64,000 bases of DNA from Thermoleophilales bacterium (lineage in GTDB: Bacteria; Actinomycetota; Thermoleophilia; Solirubrobacterales; 70-9), in the NCBI GenBank assembly GCA_020636895.1, contig JACJWZ010000001.1, positions 186,001 through 250,000 on the forward strand. Direction: 5' to 3'. The translations under genes were made by a program, and so were the position numbers. How positions within the stretch are numbered: the stretch's first letter is position 1; each line of letters begins with the position of its first letter. Below are positions 1-6,660 of the stretch, one piece after another. Below the pieces are notes generated by a model that worked only from the letters and a program-made list of their open reading frames with translations, searched no databases and was not told the origin of the DNA.

Positions 1-297
1 TCCCGCGGCCCGATCCTGATCGCCACCGGCCTGCTCCTCGGCTCGATCGGCGGCCTCGAGCTCAGCATCCGCGAGCACTTCGCCGGCTACCGCTCGCACA
101 CGCTGCTGCTGGCCGGGGTGCCGGCGCTGATCGTCCTCGGCGTCCTCTTCTACGCCGGGCCCGACGGCCTGCCGCGGGTGGCCCGCGCGGGCATCGGCCT
201 CGCCGTCTTCGCTGCCGCGGCGTTCGTGCTGACACGCGCCTTCGCGGCCCGCTCCGGCGGCCACGCGTTCAAGCTGCGCCCCGATCGCCGCGCCTGA
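1..297 (+). CDS. C-terminal fragment of a multi-span membrane protein
   Basis: The frame is open from the first base of the window and ends at TGA 295-297, giving 98 residues of a protein whose N-terminus lies outside. Three hydrophobic stretches are visible, near residues 3-18, 34-52 and 59-80, followed by a short basic tail, so it is an integral membrane protein with a cytosolic C-terminus rich in Arg and Lys. I do not recognise a family from this fragment. The next gene is on the opposite strand, so this is the last gene of its unit. Confidence 0.75.
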   Translation, partial: SRGPILIATGLLLGSIGGLELSIREHFAGYRSHTLLLAGVPALIVLGVLFYAGPDGLPRVARAGIGLAVFAAAAFVLTRAFAARSGGHAFKLRPDRRA

Positions 298-335
298 CGC
301 CGTCCAGGTGGGACGGATCCGGCCCCTCACATGAC

Positions 336-376
336 GAGGGCGGCCCCAGGGTGCCTGAGCCCCTGGGACCGCCCTC
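336..376 (-). terminator. Long hairpin downstream of the IHF-like gene
   Basis: The arms 336-351 and 361-376 are complementary over 16 positions around a 9-base loop. The one imperfect position is C-A when read on the plus strand but a G-U wobble in the minus-strand RNA, so the stem is continuous only in the transcript of the IHF-like gene. There is no U-run after it. It lies 30 bases past that gene's stop. Confidence 0.65.
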
Positions 377-405
377 AGTCGCGGTCTCTCCCCTGTGGGA
401 AGTGG

Positions 406-750
406 TCAGTTGTGCCTGCGCGACTGCTGCTTGGCGTCGAGAGCGCCGGCCAGCGCCTCTCGCTGGCGCATCGTCAGCCGGCCGAGCTGGCGGTTCTCGT
501 TCAGCGCGAGTGGGTTGAGGAACTTGCGGGTCCGGGTGCGACCCCAGCGCGACTGGGCTCGCAGGAGCTCGGACACCGACATGGTCTCCGCCTCCCATGG
601 GCAGGTCCGCACGACCTCCTGGGCGGGGACGTTCCCTGCCTGCACTTCGCGCTTCAGCGCGGCGCGTGCGAGGCGAACTCTGTTGGCGAGCTCGAGCGCG
701 CGGATGTGTTGGGGTGCGGCGGCCGGCGCGGCCGTCGAGGCAGCTTCCAT
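406..750 (-). CDS. mihF: Actinobacterial integration host factor-like DNA-binding protein
   Basis: The 114-residue protein matches the actinobacterial IHF family (helix-two-turn-helix type), unrelated to the proteobacterial HU/IHF fold. Visible family features are the N-terminal helix with ANRVRLARAALKREVQAG, a CPWE motif, an SVSELLRAQ segment, a basic GRTRTRKFL stretch and the C-terminal LTMRQREALA helix. By family knowledge it binds and compacts DNA and affects replication and recombination. A GTG two codons upstream (756) is possible, but the AGGAGGAG sequence sits directly against that GTG and is ideally spaced for the ATG at 750, which I chose. The gene is single, with a long leader upstream and a strong hairpin downstream. 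Confidence 0.85.
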   Translation of the reverse strand: MEAASTAAPAAAPQHIRALELANRVRLARAALKREVQAGNVPAQEVVRTCPWEAETMSVSELLRAQSRWGRTRTRKFLNPLALNENRQLGRLTMRQREALAGALDAKQQSRRHN

Positions 751-756
751 ACTCAC

Positions 757-909
757 TCCTCCTCCTGTGAGAGCGTGCTATCGGTGATGGGTTTCGCATC
801 CGGGCACAGCCGGGCCATCCCTCGCGGGATGGAGGTTCGAAAGGGACCTCCGTGGGTGTCTCCCCTCTGCGCAATCCTGCCCTCTGCGCTCGGTGCGGTG
901 GGCACCTTA
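757..909 (-). promoter_or_regulatory. Promoter and structured 5' leader of the IHF-like gene
   Basis: A -10-like TAAGGT lies at 904-909 on the minus strand, so transcription should start near 897 and leave about 140 nt of leader. The leader holds two small perfect hairpins. One has arms 846-851 and 831-836. The other spans 815-832, a 7-bp stem closed by a GCGA (GNRA) tetraloop. They share bases 831-832, so they stack or compete. A GGGGAGACACCC stretch precedes them and AGGAGGAG leads to the start. I could not match this to a known riboswitch class (TPP, SAM-IV, glycine, ydaO and ZTP signatures are absent). Autoregulation or an unassigned RNA element is inference. Confidence 0.4.
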
Positions 910-1015
910 GCCCGCGCCGCGATCCGGTGCCCCCGTCACCCCCTCGCCGGAGCCCTATCCGGTCGCTAAGAGCATGTTTTTGAGGCCGGATTTGTCCTTG
1001 TGACAGTCCGGACAA

Positions 1016-1041
1016 GAAAAAACTACCCGACGAGGGGTAGT
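1016..1041 (-). terminator. Intrinsic terminator of the KBL/AONS-family gene
   Basis: On the minus strand a 7-bp perfect stem (arms 1035-1041 and 1022-1028, loop 1029-1034) is followed directly by a run of six T. This is the clearest rho-independent terminator in the window. It ends the PLP-enzyme transcript 53 bases after its stop and separates it from the IHF-like leader. The rest of the gap 910-1015 shows nothing I can assign. Confidence 0.85.
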
Positions 1042-1093
1042 AATTGACGACGCGTCGAGCAGCAGTTGGAGGTCGCGATTGCGCTTTCGCGAA

Positions 1094-2359
1094 TCAGCCT
1101 TCCAGCAACTCCGGCGACCTCTCGATGACCCGGGAGAACATCCCGATCGCCTCGTCGAGATGCTCGCGCTCATGGGTCGCCATCAGGCTGGTGCGGAGCA
1201 GCGCCCCGGCCGGCGGCACCGCCGGGTGCAGCGCCACGTTCGTGTAGACGCCCTCGTCGTAGAGCGCCTTCCAGAGCATCACCGCCCGCATGTCCTCGCC
1301 GACGACGACGGGGACGATCGGGGTCAGCGCCTCCGAGCCGTCGGGCATCGCGGTCGCCTCCACCACCCGGAGCCCGAGATCGCTGAGACCGCCGTGCAGG
1401 TAGGCGGCGTTCTCGTGCAGACGGCCGAGCAGCTCGACGCCCTCCTCGGTGCGGATGATCCGCAGAGCCGCCAGCGCGGCGCCGACGGCCGCCGGGACCG
1501 CCGCGGCGCTGAAGAGGAAGGCACGGGCTGCGATCCGCAGGTACTCGATGACATCGCTCGGCCCGGCGATGAAGCCGCCGCACGAGGCGAAGCTCTTGGA
1601 GAAGGTCCCCATCCGCAGGTCGACCTGATCCTCGACCCCGAAGAGCTCCGACGCGCCCGCGCCGCGCGCGCCGAGGGCGCCGACCCCGTGCGCCTCATCG
1701 ACCATCAGGCGGGCGCCGTAGCGGTCGCAGAGCGCCACGATCTGGTCGAGCGGCGCGATGTCCCCCTCCATCGAGAAGACCCCGTCGACGATGACGAGGA
1801 CGCCGCCGCCGTCGCCCGCGGCCCGCTCGAGCATGCGCTCGAGCTTGTCGAGACGGTTGTGGCGGAACGGGCGCAGCTTCGCTCCCGAGAGGCGGCAGCC
1901 GTCGAGGATCGAGGCGTGGTCGCCGGAGTCGCAGATCACCGTGTCGCCGGGCTGCAGGATCGTCCCGATGCAGCCGACGTTGGCCTGGTAGCCGGTCGTG
2001 AAGACGAGCGCCGCCTCTGTGCCCATCCACTCCGCGAGCTCCTGCTCGAGCTCGATGTGGAGGGGGATGGTCCCGTTGAGCAGCCGGGAGCCGGTCAGCG
2101 CCGTGCCGTAGGTGTCGAGAGCGTCGCGCGCCGCCTGCTTGACGCGTTCGTCGCCGGTCAGCCCCAGGTAGTTGTTGGAGCCGAGCATGATCGTCCGGCG
2201 GCCCTCCATCTCGACGACCGGCCCGGCCTGCGAGGTGAGCAGCCGGAAGTAGGGGAGCATGTCGCCCTGCTTGGCGAGCTCGAGCTGCTCGGAGCGATCG
2301 TGATCGCGCGCCTTGGCGAAGACGTCGGATTCGATGCGGGGGGTCGAGATCTCGCTCAC
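1094..2359 (-). CDS. PLP-dependent alpha-oxoamine synthase (KBL/AONS/SPT family)
   Basis: The 421-residue product is a fold-type I aminotransferase-like enzyme that condenses an amino acid with an acyl-CoA. The family includes 2-amino-3-ketobutyrate CoA ligase, 8-amino-7-oxononanoate synthase and serine palmitoyltransferase. Landmarks in order are GSNNYLGL near the N-terminus, TGSRLLNGT, an SGDHAS loop, the PLP-phosphate region VDEAHGVG, and the Schiff-base lysine in GTFSKSFAS. The C-terminal domain is complete. The reading frame stays open further upstream, but conserved sequence begins near residue 20 from the GTG at 2359, and no family similarity is seen before it. No bio or tdh gene is adjacent, so the acyl-CoA and amino-acid substrates remain unassigned. 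Confidence 0.85.
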   Translation of the reverse strand: MSEISTPRIESDVFAKARDHDRSEQLELAKQGDMLPYFRLLTSQAGPVVEMEGRRTIMLGSNNYLGLTGDERVKQAARDALDTYGTALTGSRLLNGTIPLHIELEQELAEWMGTEAALVFTTGYQANVGCIGTILQPGDTVICDSGDHASILDGCRLSGAKLRPFRHNRLDKLERMLERAAGDGGGVLVIVDGVFSMEGDIAPLDQIVALCDRYGARLMVDEAHGVGALGARGAGASELFGVEDQVDLRMGTFSKSFASCGGFIAGPSDVIEYLRIAARAFLFSAAAVPAAVGAALAALRIIRTEEGVELLGRLHENAAYLHGGLSDLGLRVVEATAMPDGSEALTPIVPVVVGEDMRAVMLWKALYDEGVYTNVALHPAVPPAGALLRTSLMATHEREHLDEAIGMFSRVIERSPELLEG

Positions 2360-2445
2360 GCGCCGAAGTGTCGCACTTGCGGGGGATATGTCAGGGCGTG
2401 GGAGGGGCCGTTGGTCCAACCAGATCCCTTCGCCGGGGCGCAGCG

Positions 2446-2451
2446 TAGACT
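2446..2451 (+). promoter_or_regulatory. -10 element TAGACT, leaderless start
   Basis: TAGACT ends 7 bases before the GTG at 2459, so the predicted transcription start falls on the start codon. No Shine-Dalgarno sequence fits between them. Confidence 0.5.
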
Positions 2452-2458
2452 CGCGGCC

Positions 2459-2767
2459 GTGGCGGAAGGAGTGATCGAATCCGACGCGGTCGAGGAGCCG
2501 GCCGGCGAGGGGGATGACCTCTCGACCGAGGTCCGTGCGGTCCCCGACAAGCGACGAGGTGGCGAGCTCGACTCGTGGCGCGGTGAGGTCCGCGCTATCG
2601 CCGTCGTCGCCGCCGGCGGGCTCGCCGCCGGGGCGGCCACCGTAGCGGCGCTCAGCGTCGCCAAGCGCTCCGGCGCGCGCACTCGGACGATCCGCCGGAT
2701 CAGCGGCAACCGCGACGTCGTCGCCAGCCGCTCCTTCCTCGTGGACGTTCACGTTCTAGGGCGCTGA
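2459..2767 (+). CDS. Small single-span membrane protein of unknown function
   Basis: The 102-residue product has an acidic N-terminal half, one hydrophobic segment rich in Ala and Gly (about residues 45-67) and a basic C-terminal tail ending in SRSFLVDVHVLGR. I know no function. Three things support it as real: a leaderless-type promoter precedes it, its TGA overlaps the next ATG by one base (TGATG at 2765-2769), which implies translational coupling, and the downstream glycosylase is clearly a real gene. It is transcribed divergently from the PLP enzyme. Confidence 0.65.
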   Translation: MAEGVIESDAVEEPAGEGDDLSTEVRAVPDKRRGGELDSWRGEVRAIAVVAAGGLAAGAATVAALSVAKRSGARTRTIRRISGNRDVVASRSFLVDVHVLGR

Positions 2768-3789
2768 TGCCCCGCGGCGCCGCGGACCACCGGCGCTACG
2801 CGACGGCGGTGCCCGGGCCTGGAGGCTCGCTGGTGGTCGAGGTCGTCCCGCGATCGCCCTTCCGGCTGTCGCGACACCGCTGGCCCGACGGGGTTGCACG
2901 CACGCGCTCAGGGGTCTACGAGCGCTTCCTGCACATCGCCGATGCGCCGATCCTGATCCGCGCCTGGGAGGGGCCGGGGCGGGCGGTCTCGATCGCCTCC
3001 ATGCCGGTCCCGCCCGCGTGGCTCGATGGGCGCCTGCTCGGCGGGCCGGTCGCCGGGCGCGAGGAGCTCGAGGTGGCGTTGGACTGCGGTCGCCGCGCGC
3101 TCGGCGTCGACGACGACCTCTCCGAGTTTCATGCGCGCTTCAAGCGCGACCCTCTGCTCGGGCCGCTGATCAGGCGGCGGCCGTGGCTGCGTCCCCGCCG
3201 GACGGGGCAGCTCTGGGACGCGCTCCTCTGCGCGATCACCGCGCAGCTGATCGAGTCGGGGGAGGCGGTGCGGATCCAGCGCCGCATCGTGGGCCGCTGG
3301 GGAACGTCGGTGCGGGTGCCGGGTTCCAGTTGGCCGCTGCGCGACGTGCCCTCAGCGGCGACCATCGCCGCGCTCGCTCCCGCCGAGCTCGCCTCCTGCG
3401 GACTTGCCCCGAAGCGGGCGATCGCGATGATCAAGGCCGCGCGCGAGGTCGCCGCCGGCCGCTGCGACCTGAGCACCCCGGCCTGCAACGACCGCCTCAT
3501 CCGCATCTCCGAGATCGGCCCCTGGACCCTGCAGTGCCTCGGCATCAACGGTCGCGGCGACCTCGACTCCCTGCCCGCGGGGGATCTCATCTACGTCAAG
3601 CTCGTCGGCCACCTGAGCGGCCGCGGGCGCCGGGCGACCACCGCCGAGGTCGAGGAGTTCTACGCCCCCTTCGCGCCCTACCGCGGCCTGGCGGGGCTCC
3701 ACACCCTCGGCGGCGATCTGGTCGCCAAGCTCCCGGCGGCACCGCCGCTCAGGTACCACCCTGCGAATCCGGAGCTCGAGGCCGCGTAG
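2767..3789 (+). CDS. HhH-GPD DNA glycosylase, 3-methyladenine glycosylase II (AlkA) type
   Basis: The 340-residue protein has an N-terminal beta-rich domain followed by a helix-hairpin-helix glycosylase domain from about residue 120. The hairpin region reads RISEIGPWTLQCLGI, and the catalytic Asp of the family is in the following SLPAGDLIY segment. By family it flips out and excises alkylated purines as the first step of base-excision repair. There is no FeS-cluster cysteine set, which separates it from endonuclease III. It is coupled by a 1-base stop/start overlap to the small membrane protein upstream. It ends in a convergent intergenic region with hairpins. Confidence 0.8.
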   Translation: MPRGAADHRRYATAVPGPGGSLVVEVVPRSPFRLSRHRWPDGVARTRSGVYERFLHIADAPILIRAWEGPGRAVSIASMPVPPAWLDGRLLGGPVAGREELEVALDCGRRALGVDDDLSEFHARFKRDPLLGPLIRRRPWLRPRRTGQLWDALLCAITAQLIESGEAVRIQRRIVGRWGTSVRVPGSSWPLRDVPSAATIAALAPAELASCGLAPKRAIAMIKAAREVAAGRCDLSTPACNDRLIRISEIGPWTLQCLGINGRGDLDSLPAGDLIYVKLVGHLSGRGRRATTAEVEEFYAPFAPYRGLAGLHTLGGDLVAKLPAAPPLRYHPANPELEAA

Positions 3790-3811
3790 GCGCTGTCAGA
3801 CGCCACGGGGA

Positions 3812-3838
3812 ACGCCGGGTGCCCGGCCCGCCCGGCGT
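3812..3838. terminator. Hairpin in the convergent gap after the glycosylase
   Basis: Arms 3812-3819 and 3831-3838 form an 8-bp perfect GC stem with an 11-base loop, 23 bases after the glycosylase stop. There is no U-run. It can form in either transcript of this convergent gap. Confidence 0.4.
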
Positions 3839-3884
3839 GTCACCCGAGAGTGGACTTCTTCCCCGTTTCCCGGTGACAGGTACG

Positions 3885-3927
3885 CGGCCGGCCGAGACGG
3901 GGCGTCCTCGCGGTCCCCGACCGGCCG
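3885..3927 (-). terminator. Hairpin after the thiY stop
   Basis: Arms 3885-3891 and 3921-3927 pair perfectly (CGGCCGG/CCGGCCG), with an inner GGGG/CCCC pairing. The element lies immediately beyond the thiY stop on the minus strand and is the likely end of the thiZXY transcript. Confidence 0.4.
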
Positions 3928-3929
3928 GT

Positions 3930-4925
3930 TCAGCGGTCCGGCAGCAGATCGTCCGTCATCAGCTCGTCCGCGGGTGGTGCCTCGTCGACCTGTCCCTCCT
4001 CGGCCATGTAGTCGGAGAAGGCCTGCCACTCGTCCGCGTCCATGTAGCCGAACGGCTTGCCGTCCTCGGGCTGCAGCAGCGGCAGGGTCGCGTCGATCTG
4101 CTTGCGCGTGAGGGCCGGGTCGAGACGGTCGACGGCGTCGACGATCACCTTGGTCGCCAGGCTCGGATCGGCGACGGCGTCCTCGGTCCCACGCTCCAAC
4201 GCCGCGAGGAAGTCCTCGATCTGACCGGGATCGTCGCGGACGCGCTCGGCGTCGGCGACGAGGACGAGCTCGTCGTAGGGGGGGACGCCGAGCTCGTCGA
4301 CGGGGACGACCCGCGGGTTCTCCCCGTCGGCCTCGAGCTGCACTCCCTCGACGTTGAGGAAGCCGCCGAGCATCGCGTCGGCCTTCCCCGACAGCAGCGG
4401 CGGCACCAGGTTGAAGCCCACGTTCACCTCCTCGACGGTGTCGGGATCGACCCCGGCGTTGTCGAGGATCGTGCGCAGGTAGGCCGACTGGTAGGGGATC
4501 CCGGCATCGACGACCGTCGTGCCCTCGAGGTCGGCGGGGTCGTCGATCCCCGCGGCCGGGAGGGAGATCAGGGAAGTCAGGGGACCGTTGACCAACGCGG
4601 CGACGGCGACCACGTCGAGCCCCTGCTCGCGGGCGAGCACCACTTCGGGCTGGTAGGAGATCGCGAGATCGACCCGCCCCGCCGCGACCTGCTTGATCGG
4701 CGCCGCCGGATCGGGTGGCAGGCGGATCTCGACGTCGAGGCCCTCGTCGTCGAAGTAGCCCTTGTCCGTCGCCGTGTAGATGCCTGCGTGGTCGGGGTTG
4801 ACGACGTAGTCGAGCATCAGGTCGAAGCGATCGTCGGAGCCGGCGTCGCTCCCGCAGGCGCCGACCGCGAGCGCCGCCGCAACCAGCGCCAGGAAGGCGC
4901 TCCCCGCCGCCGCCGCCCGCTTCAC
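3930..4925 (-). CDS. thiY: Pyrimidine ABC transporter substrate-binding lipoprotein
   Basis: The 331-residue protein has a lipoprotein signal with lipobox AVGAC, so Cys24 would be lipidated and the protein anchored outside the membrane. The mature part is an NMT1/ThiY-like periplasmic-binding fold, with DYVVNPDHAGIYTATDKGYF near its start and a QVAAGRVDLAISY segment typical of the family. The GTG at 4925 overlaps the permease stop by 4 bases (GTGA); longer in-frame starts would put a polar Arg-rich tail in front of the signal peptide. With the TPP riboswitch at the head of the operon, its ligand is most likely a thiamine pyrimidine precursor such as hydroxymethylpyrimidine or formylaminopyrimidine. 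Confidence 0.85.
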   Translation of the reverse strand: MKRAAAAGSAFLALVAAALAVGACGSDAGSDDRFDLMLDYVVNPDHAGIYTATDKGYFDDEGLDVEIRLPPDPAAPIKQVAAGRVDLAISYQPEVVLAREQGLDVVAVAALVNGPLTSLISLPAAGIDDPADLEGTTVVDAGIPYQSAYLRTILDNAGVDPDTVEEVNVGFNLVPPLLSGKADAMLGGFLNVEGVQLEADGENPRVVPVDELGVPPYDELVLVADAERVRDDPGQIEDFLAALERGTEDAVADPSLATKVIVDAVDRLDPALTRKQIDATLPLLQPEDGKPFGYMDADEWQAFSDYMAEEGQVDEAPPADELMTDDLLPDR

Positions 4926-5722
4926 CGTCCGCCTCCGGGCGATCCGGCTCCCCACCAGGCGAGCCGCCGCTCGACCAGCGCCAGGAGCGCGAAGAGGGTG
5001 ACGGCCATCGCGGCCAGGATCACGGTCGAAGCGAAGACGCGGGCGACCTCGAGGTTCCCGTCGTCGAGGCGGATCAGGTAGCCGAGCCCGGCGTCGGCGC
5101 CCGACCACTCGCCGAACACCGCCCCGATCACCGCGACCGCGACGGCGATCTTGGCGCCGCTGAGCAGGTAGGGGAGGGCGGTCGGAGCCTCGAGCAGCGT
5201 CAACGTCCGTCCGCGCGAGGCTCCCAGCGAGCGCATCAGCTTGCGCTGCTCCTCGTCGGCGGTGCCGAGCCCGTCGAGCGTGTTGACGACGATCGGGAAG
5301 AAGCAGATGAGGGCGACGATCGCGACCTTCGGGCCGATCCCGAACCCGAACCAGACGACGAGCACCGGCGCGATGACGACGATCGGGATCGCCTGCGAGG
5401 CGACGATGAACGGGTAGGACGCGCGGCGCATCAGCGGCGAGAGGTGGAGGAGGACCGCGATCAGGACCCCGGCGACGAGCGCGACGGCGAACCCGAGCAG
5501 CACCTCCCGCAGCGTCACCCAGGCGTTCTCGGCGAGGAGCGAGCGGTTGTCCCAGAGCGTCGTCGCGATCTCGCTCGGCGCCGGCACCAGGTAGTCGCGA
5601 AGCGAGAGGGCATCGGCTATCCAGCCCGTCTGAGCGGCAAGCTCCCAGAGCCCGAGCAGCAGCGCCACCAGGAGAAGCGGCGGCAGCCAGCGTGCGATCA
5701 GCGAGGGTTGCCGGGCGCTCAT
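4922..5722 (-). CDS. thiX: ABC transporter permease for thiamine pyrimidine precursor
   Basis: The 266-residue protein has about six membrane segments and the binding-protein-dependent permease EAA loop (LGASRGRTLTLLEAPTALP), which docks on the ATPase. The start at 5722 is fixed by an ATGA overlap with the ATPase stop at 5719, and its own stop overlaps the thiY start. The longer open frame upstream is an Arg/Pro-rich shadow of the ATPase gene. Family: SsuC/TauC/ThiX. Specificity is inferred from the riboswitch. Confidence 0.85.
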   Translation of the reverse strand: MSARQPSLIARWLPPLLLVALLLGLWELAAQTGWIADALSLRDYLVPAPSEIATTLWDNRSLLAENAWVTLREVLLGFAVALVAGVLIAVLLHLSPLMRRASYPFIVASQAIPIVVIAPVLVVWFGFGIGPKVAIVALICFFPIVVNTLDGLGTADEEQRKLMRSLGASRGRTLTLLEAPTALPYLLSGAKIAVAVAVIGAVFGEWSGADAGLGYLIRLDDGNLEVARVFASTVILAAMAVTLFALLALVERRLAWWGAGSPGGGR

Positions 5723-6531
5723 CCCCGCCCCTCCGCGAGTGCCTCCAGCGCCGCCTCGCGCACGGCGGCGAAGGCCGGGGCGGTCACCGCGCTCGCGCGC
5801 GGTTCGGAGCGGTCGACCGGCGAGGCGGCCGACCAGACCACGCGACCTGGGCGCGGCGAGAGGAGTAGAACGCGGTCGGCGACGAAGAACGCCTCCTCGA
5901 CGTCGTGGGTGACGAGTACCGTGGTGCGGCGCTCCGCGGCGAGCGTCTCGACGAGGAGCTCCTGCAGCTCGGCGCGGGTGATCGCGTCGAGGGCGGCGAG
6001 CGGCTCGTCCAGCAGCAGTACCGGCTTGCCCGTCAGCAGCGTGCGCGCGAACGCGACGCGCTGGCGCATCCCGCCGGAGAGCTGTCGAGGATGGGAGCGG
6101 GCGAACTCGCCGACGCCGAGCCGCTCCAGCATCCCGCCCGCCCGCTCGCGGGCCTCCGCGCGGCCGATGCCGGCGAGGCGCAGGCCGAGCGCAGCGTTGT
6201 CCACCGCGAGCCGCCAGGGGAGCAGGAGGTCTCGTTGGGGCATCCACGCGCAGGCGTCGAGCCGGGCGGCCGCGTCGCGCTCGCCGCCGACGGCGATGCT
6301 GCCGGTGCTCGGCTCGGCGAGCCCGGCGATCAGCTCCAGCAGCGTCGACTTGCCGCAGCCGGATGCGCCGACGATCGCGACGACCTCACCGGGGGCGACG
6401 TTCAGCTCGACGCCGGCCAGCGCCTCGAGGTCGCCGAAGCTGTGGGCGACTCCGGTCAGCTCGATCGCGGCGCCTGGGGACTCCGGGCTTTGAGCCTCTG
6501 CCTGCGTCTTCGGAGTCGTCGTCTCGATCAC
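5719..6531 (-). CDS. thiZ: ABC transporter ATP-binding protein for thiamine pyrimidine precursor
   Basis: The 270-residue ATPase shows Walker A GASGCGKST, a Q-loop in WMPQRDLLLPW, the signature LSGGMRQR, Walker B VLLLDEPLAALD and the H-loop VTHDVEEA. This order and the WMPQRDLLLPW sequence are typical of the nitrate/sulfonate/ThiZ subfamily. The GTG at 6531 follows an AAGGGA Shine-Dalgarno sequence that is part of the 3' edge of the TPP riboswitch, so ligand binding should hide it. It is the first gene of the thiZXY operon. Confidence 0.88.
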   Translation of the reverse strand: MIETTTPKTQAEAQSPESPGAAIELTGVAHSFGDLEALAGVELNVAPGEVVAIVGASGCGKSTLLELIAGLAEPSTGSIAVGGERDAAARLDACAWMPQRDLLLPWRLAVDNAALGLRLAGIGRAEARERAGGMLERLGVGEFARSHPRQLSGGMRQRVAFARTLLTGKPVLLLDEPLAALDAITRAELQELLVETLAAERRTTVLVTHDVEEAFFVADRVLLLSPRPGRVVWSAASPVDRSEPRASAVTAPAFAAVREAALEALAEGRG

Positions 6532-6535
6532 GTGG

Positions 6536-6634
6536 TCCCTTCGCGCGCATTACCGCACAGGTTCGGAGGGTCAGCGCCGGGCGGGGGTCCCGGAGGCGCT
6601 ATCTCAGCCCGCATTCCCGCGAGCACCCCTTGTG
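6536..6634 (-). promoter_or_regulatory. TPP riboswitch (THI element)
   Basis: Read on the minus strand, the segment has the THI-box landmarks in order: AGGGGTGC, then GGGCTGAGAT, a variable GC stem, TGACCCTCCGAACCTG, and GGTAATGCGCGCGAAGGGA at the 3' side. The last element contains the AAGGGA ribosome-binding site of the ATPase gene, 4 bases from the GTG. Control is therefore probably translational: TPP folds the RNA and hides the site. No separate terminator hairpin with a U-run is seen. Confidence 0.93.
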
Positions 6635-6643
6635 GTCCTCCGC

Positions 6644-6649
6644 AGTCTA
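6644..6649 (-). promoter_or_regulatory. -10 element TAGACT for thiZXY
   Basis: TAGACT on the minus strand lies about 10 bases before the first riboswitch element, placing the transcript start just ahead of the THI box. Confidence 0.5.
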
Positions 6650-6660
6650 GCCGCGCGGGC

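Noticed and set aside
757..897. Known riboswitch in the IHF-like leader
   Set aside because: Checked by eye for TPP, glycine, SAM-IV, ydaO (c-di-AMP), ZTP and c-di-GMP signatures; none present in order.
955..1173. Small minus-strand frame ending in a CPDCHKDKSG motif
   Set aside because: It overlaps the end of the PLP-enzyme gene and contains that gene's intrinsic terminator, so the CxxC is most likely chance.
1079..2458. Long open plus-strand frame opposite the PLP-enzyme gene
   Set aside because: It is rich in Arg, Ala, Asp and Val with no domain and mirrors a clear gene on the other strand. Only its last 102 codons (from 2459), which lie beyond the PLP-enzyme gene, look real.
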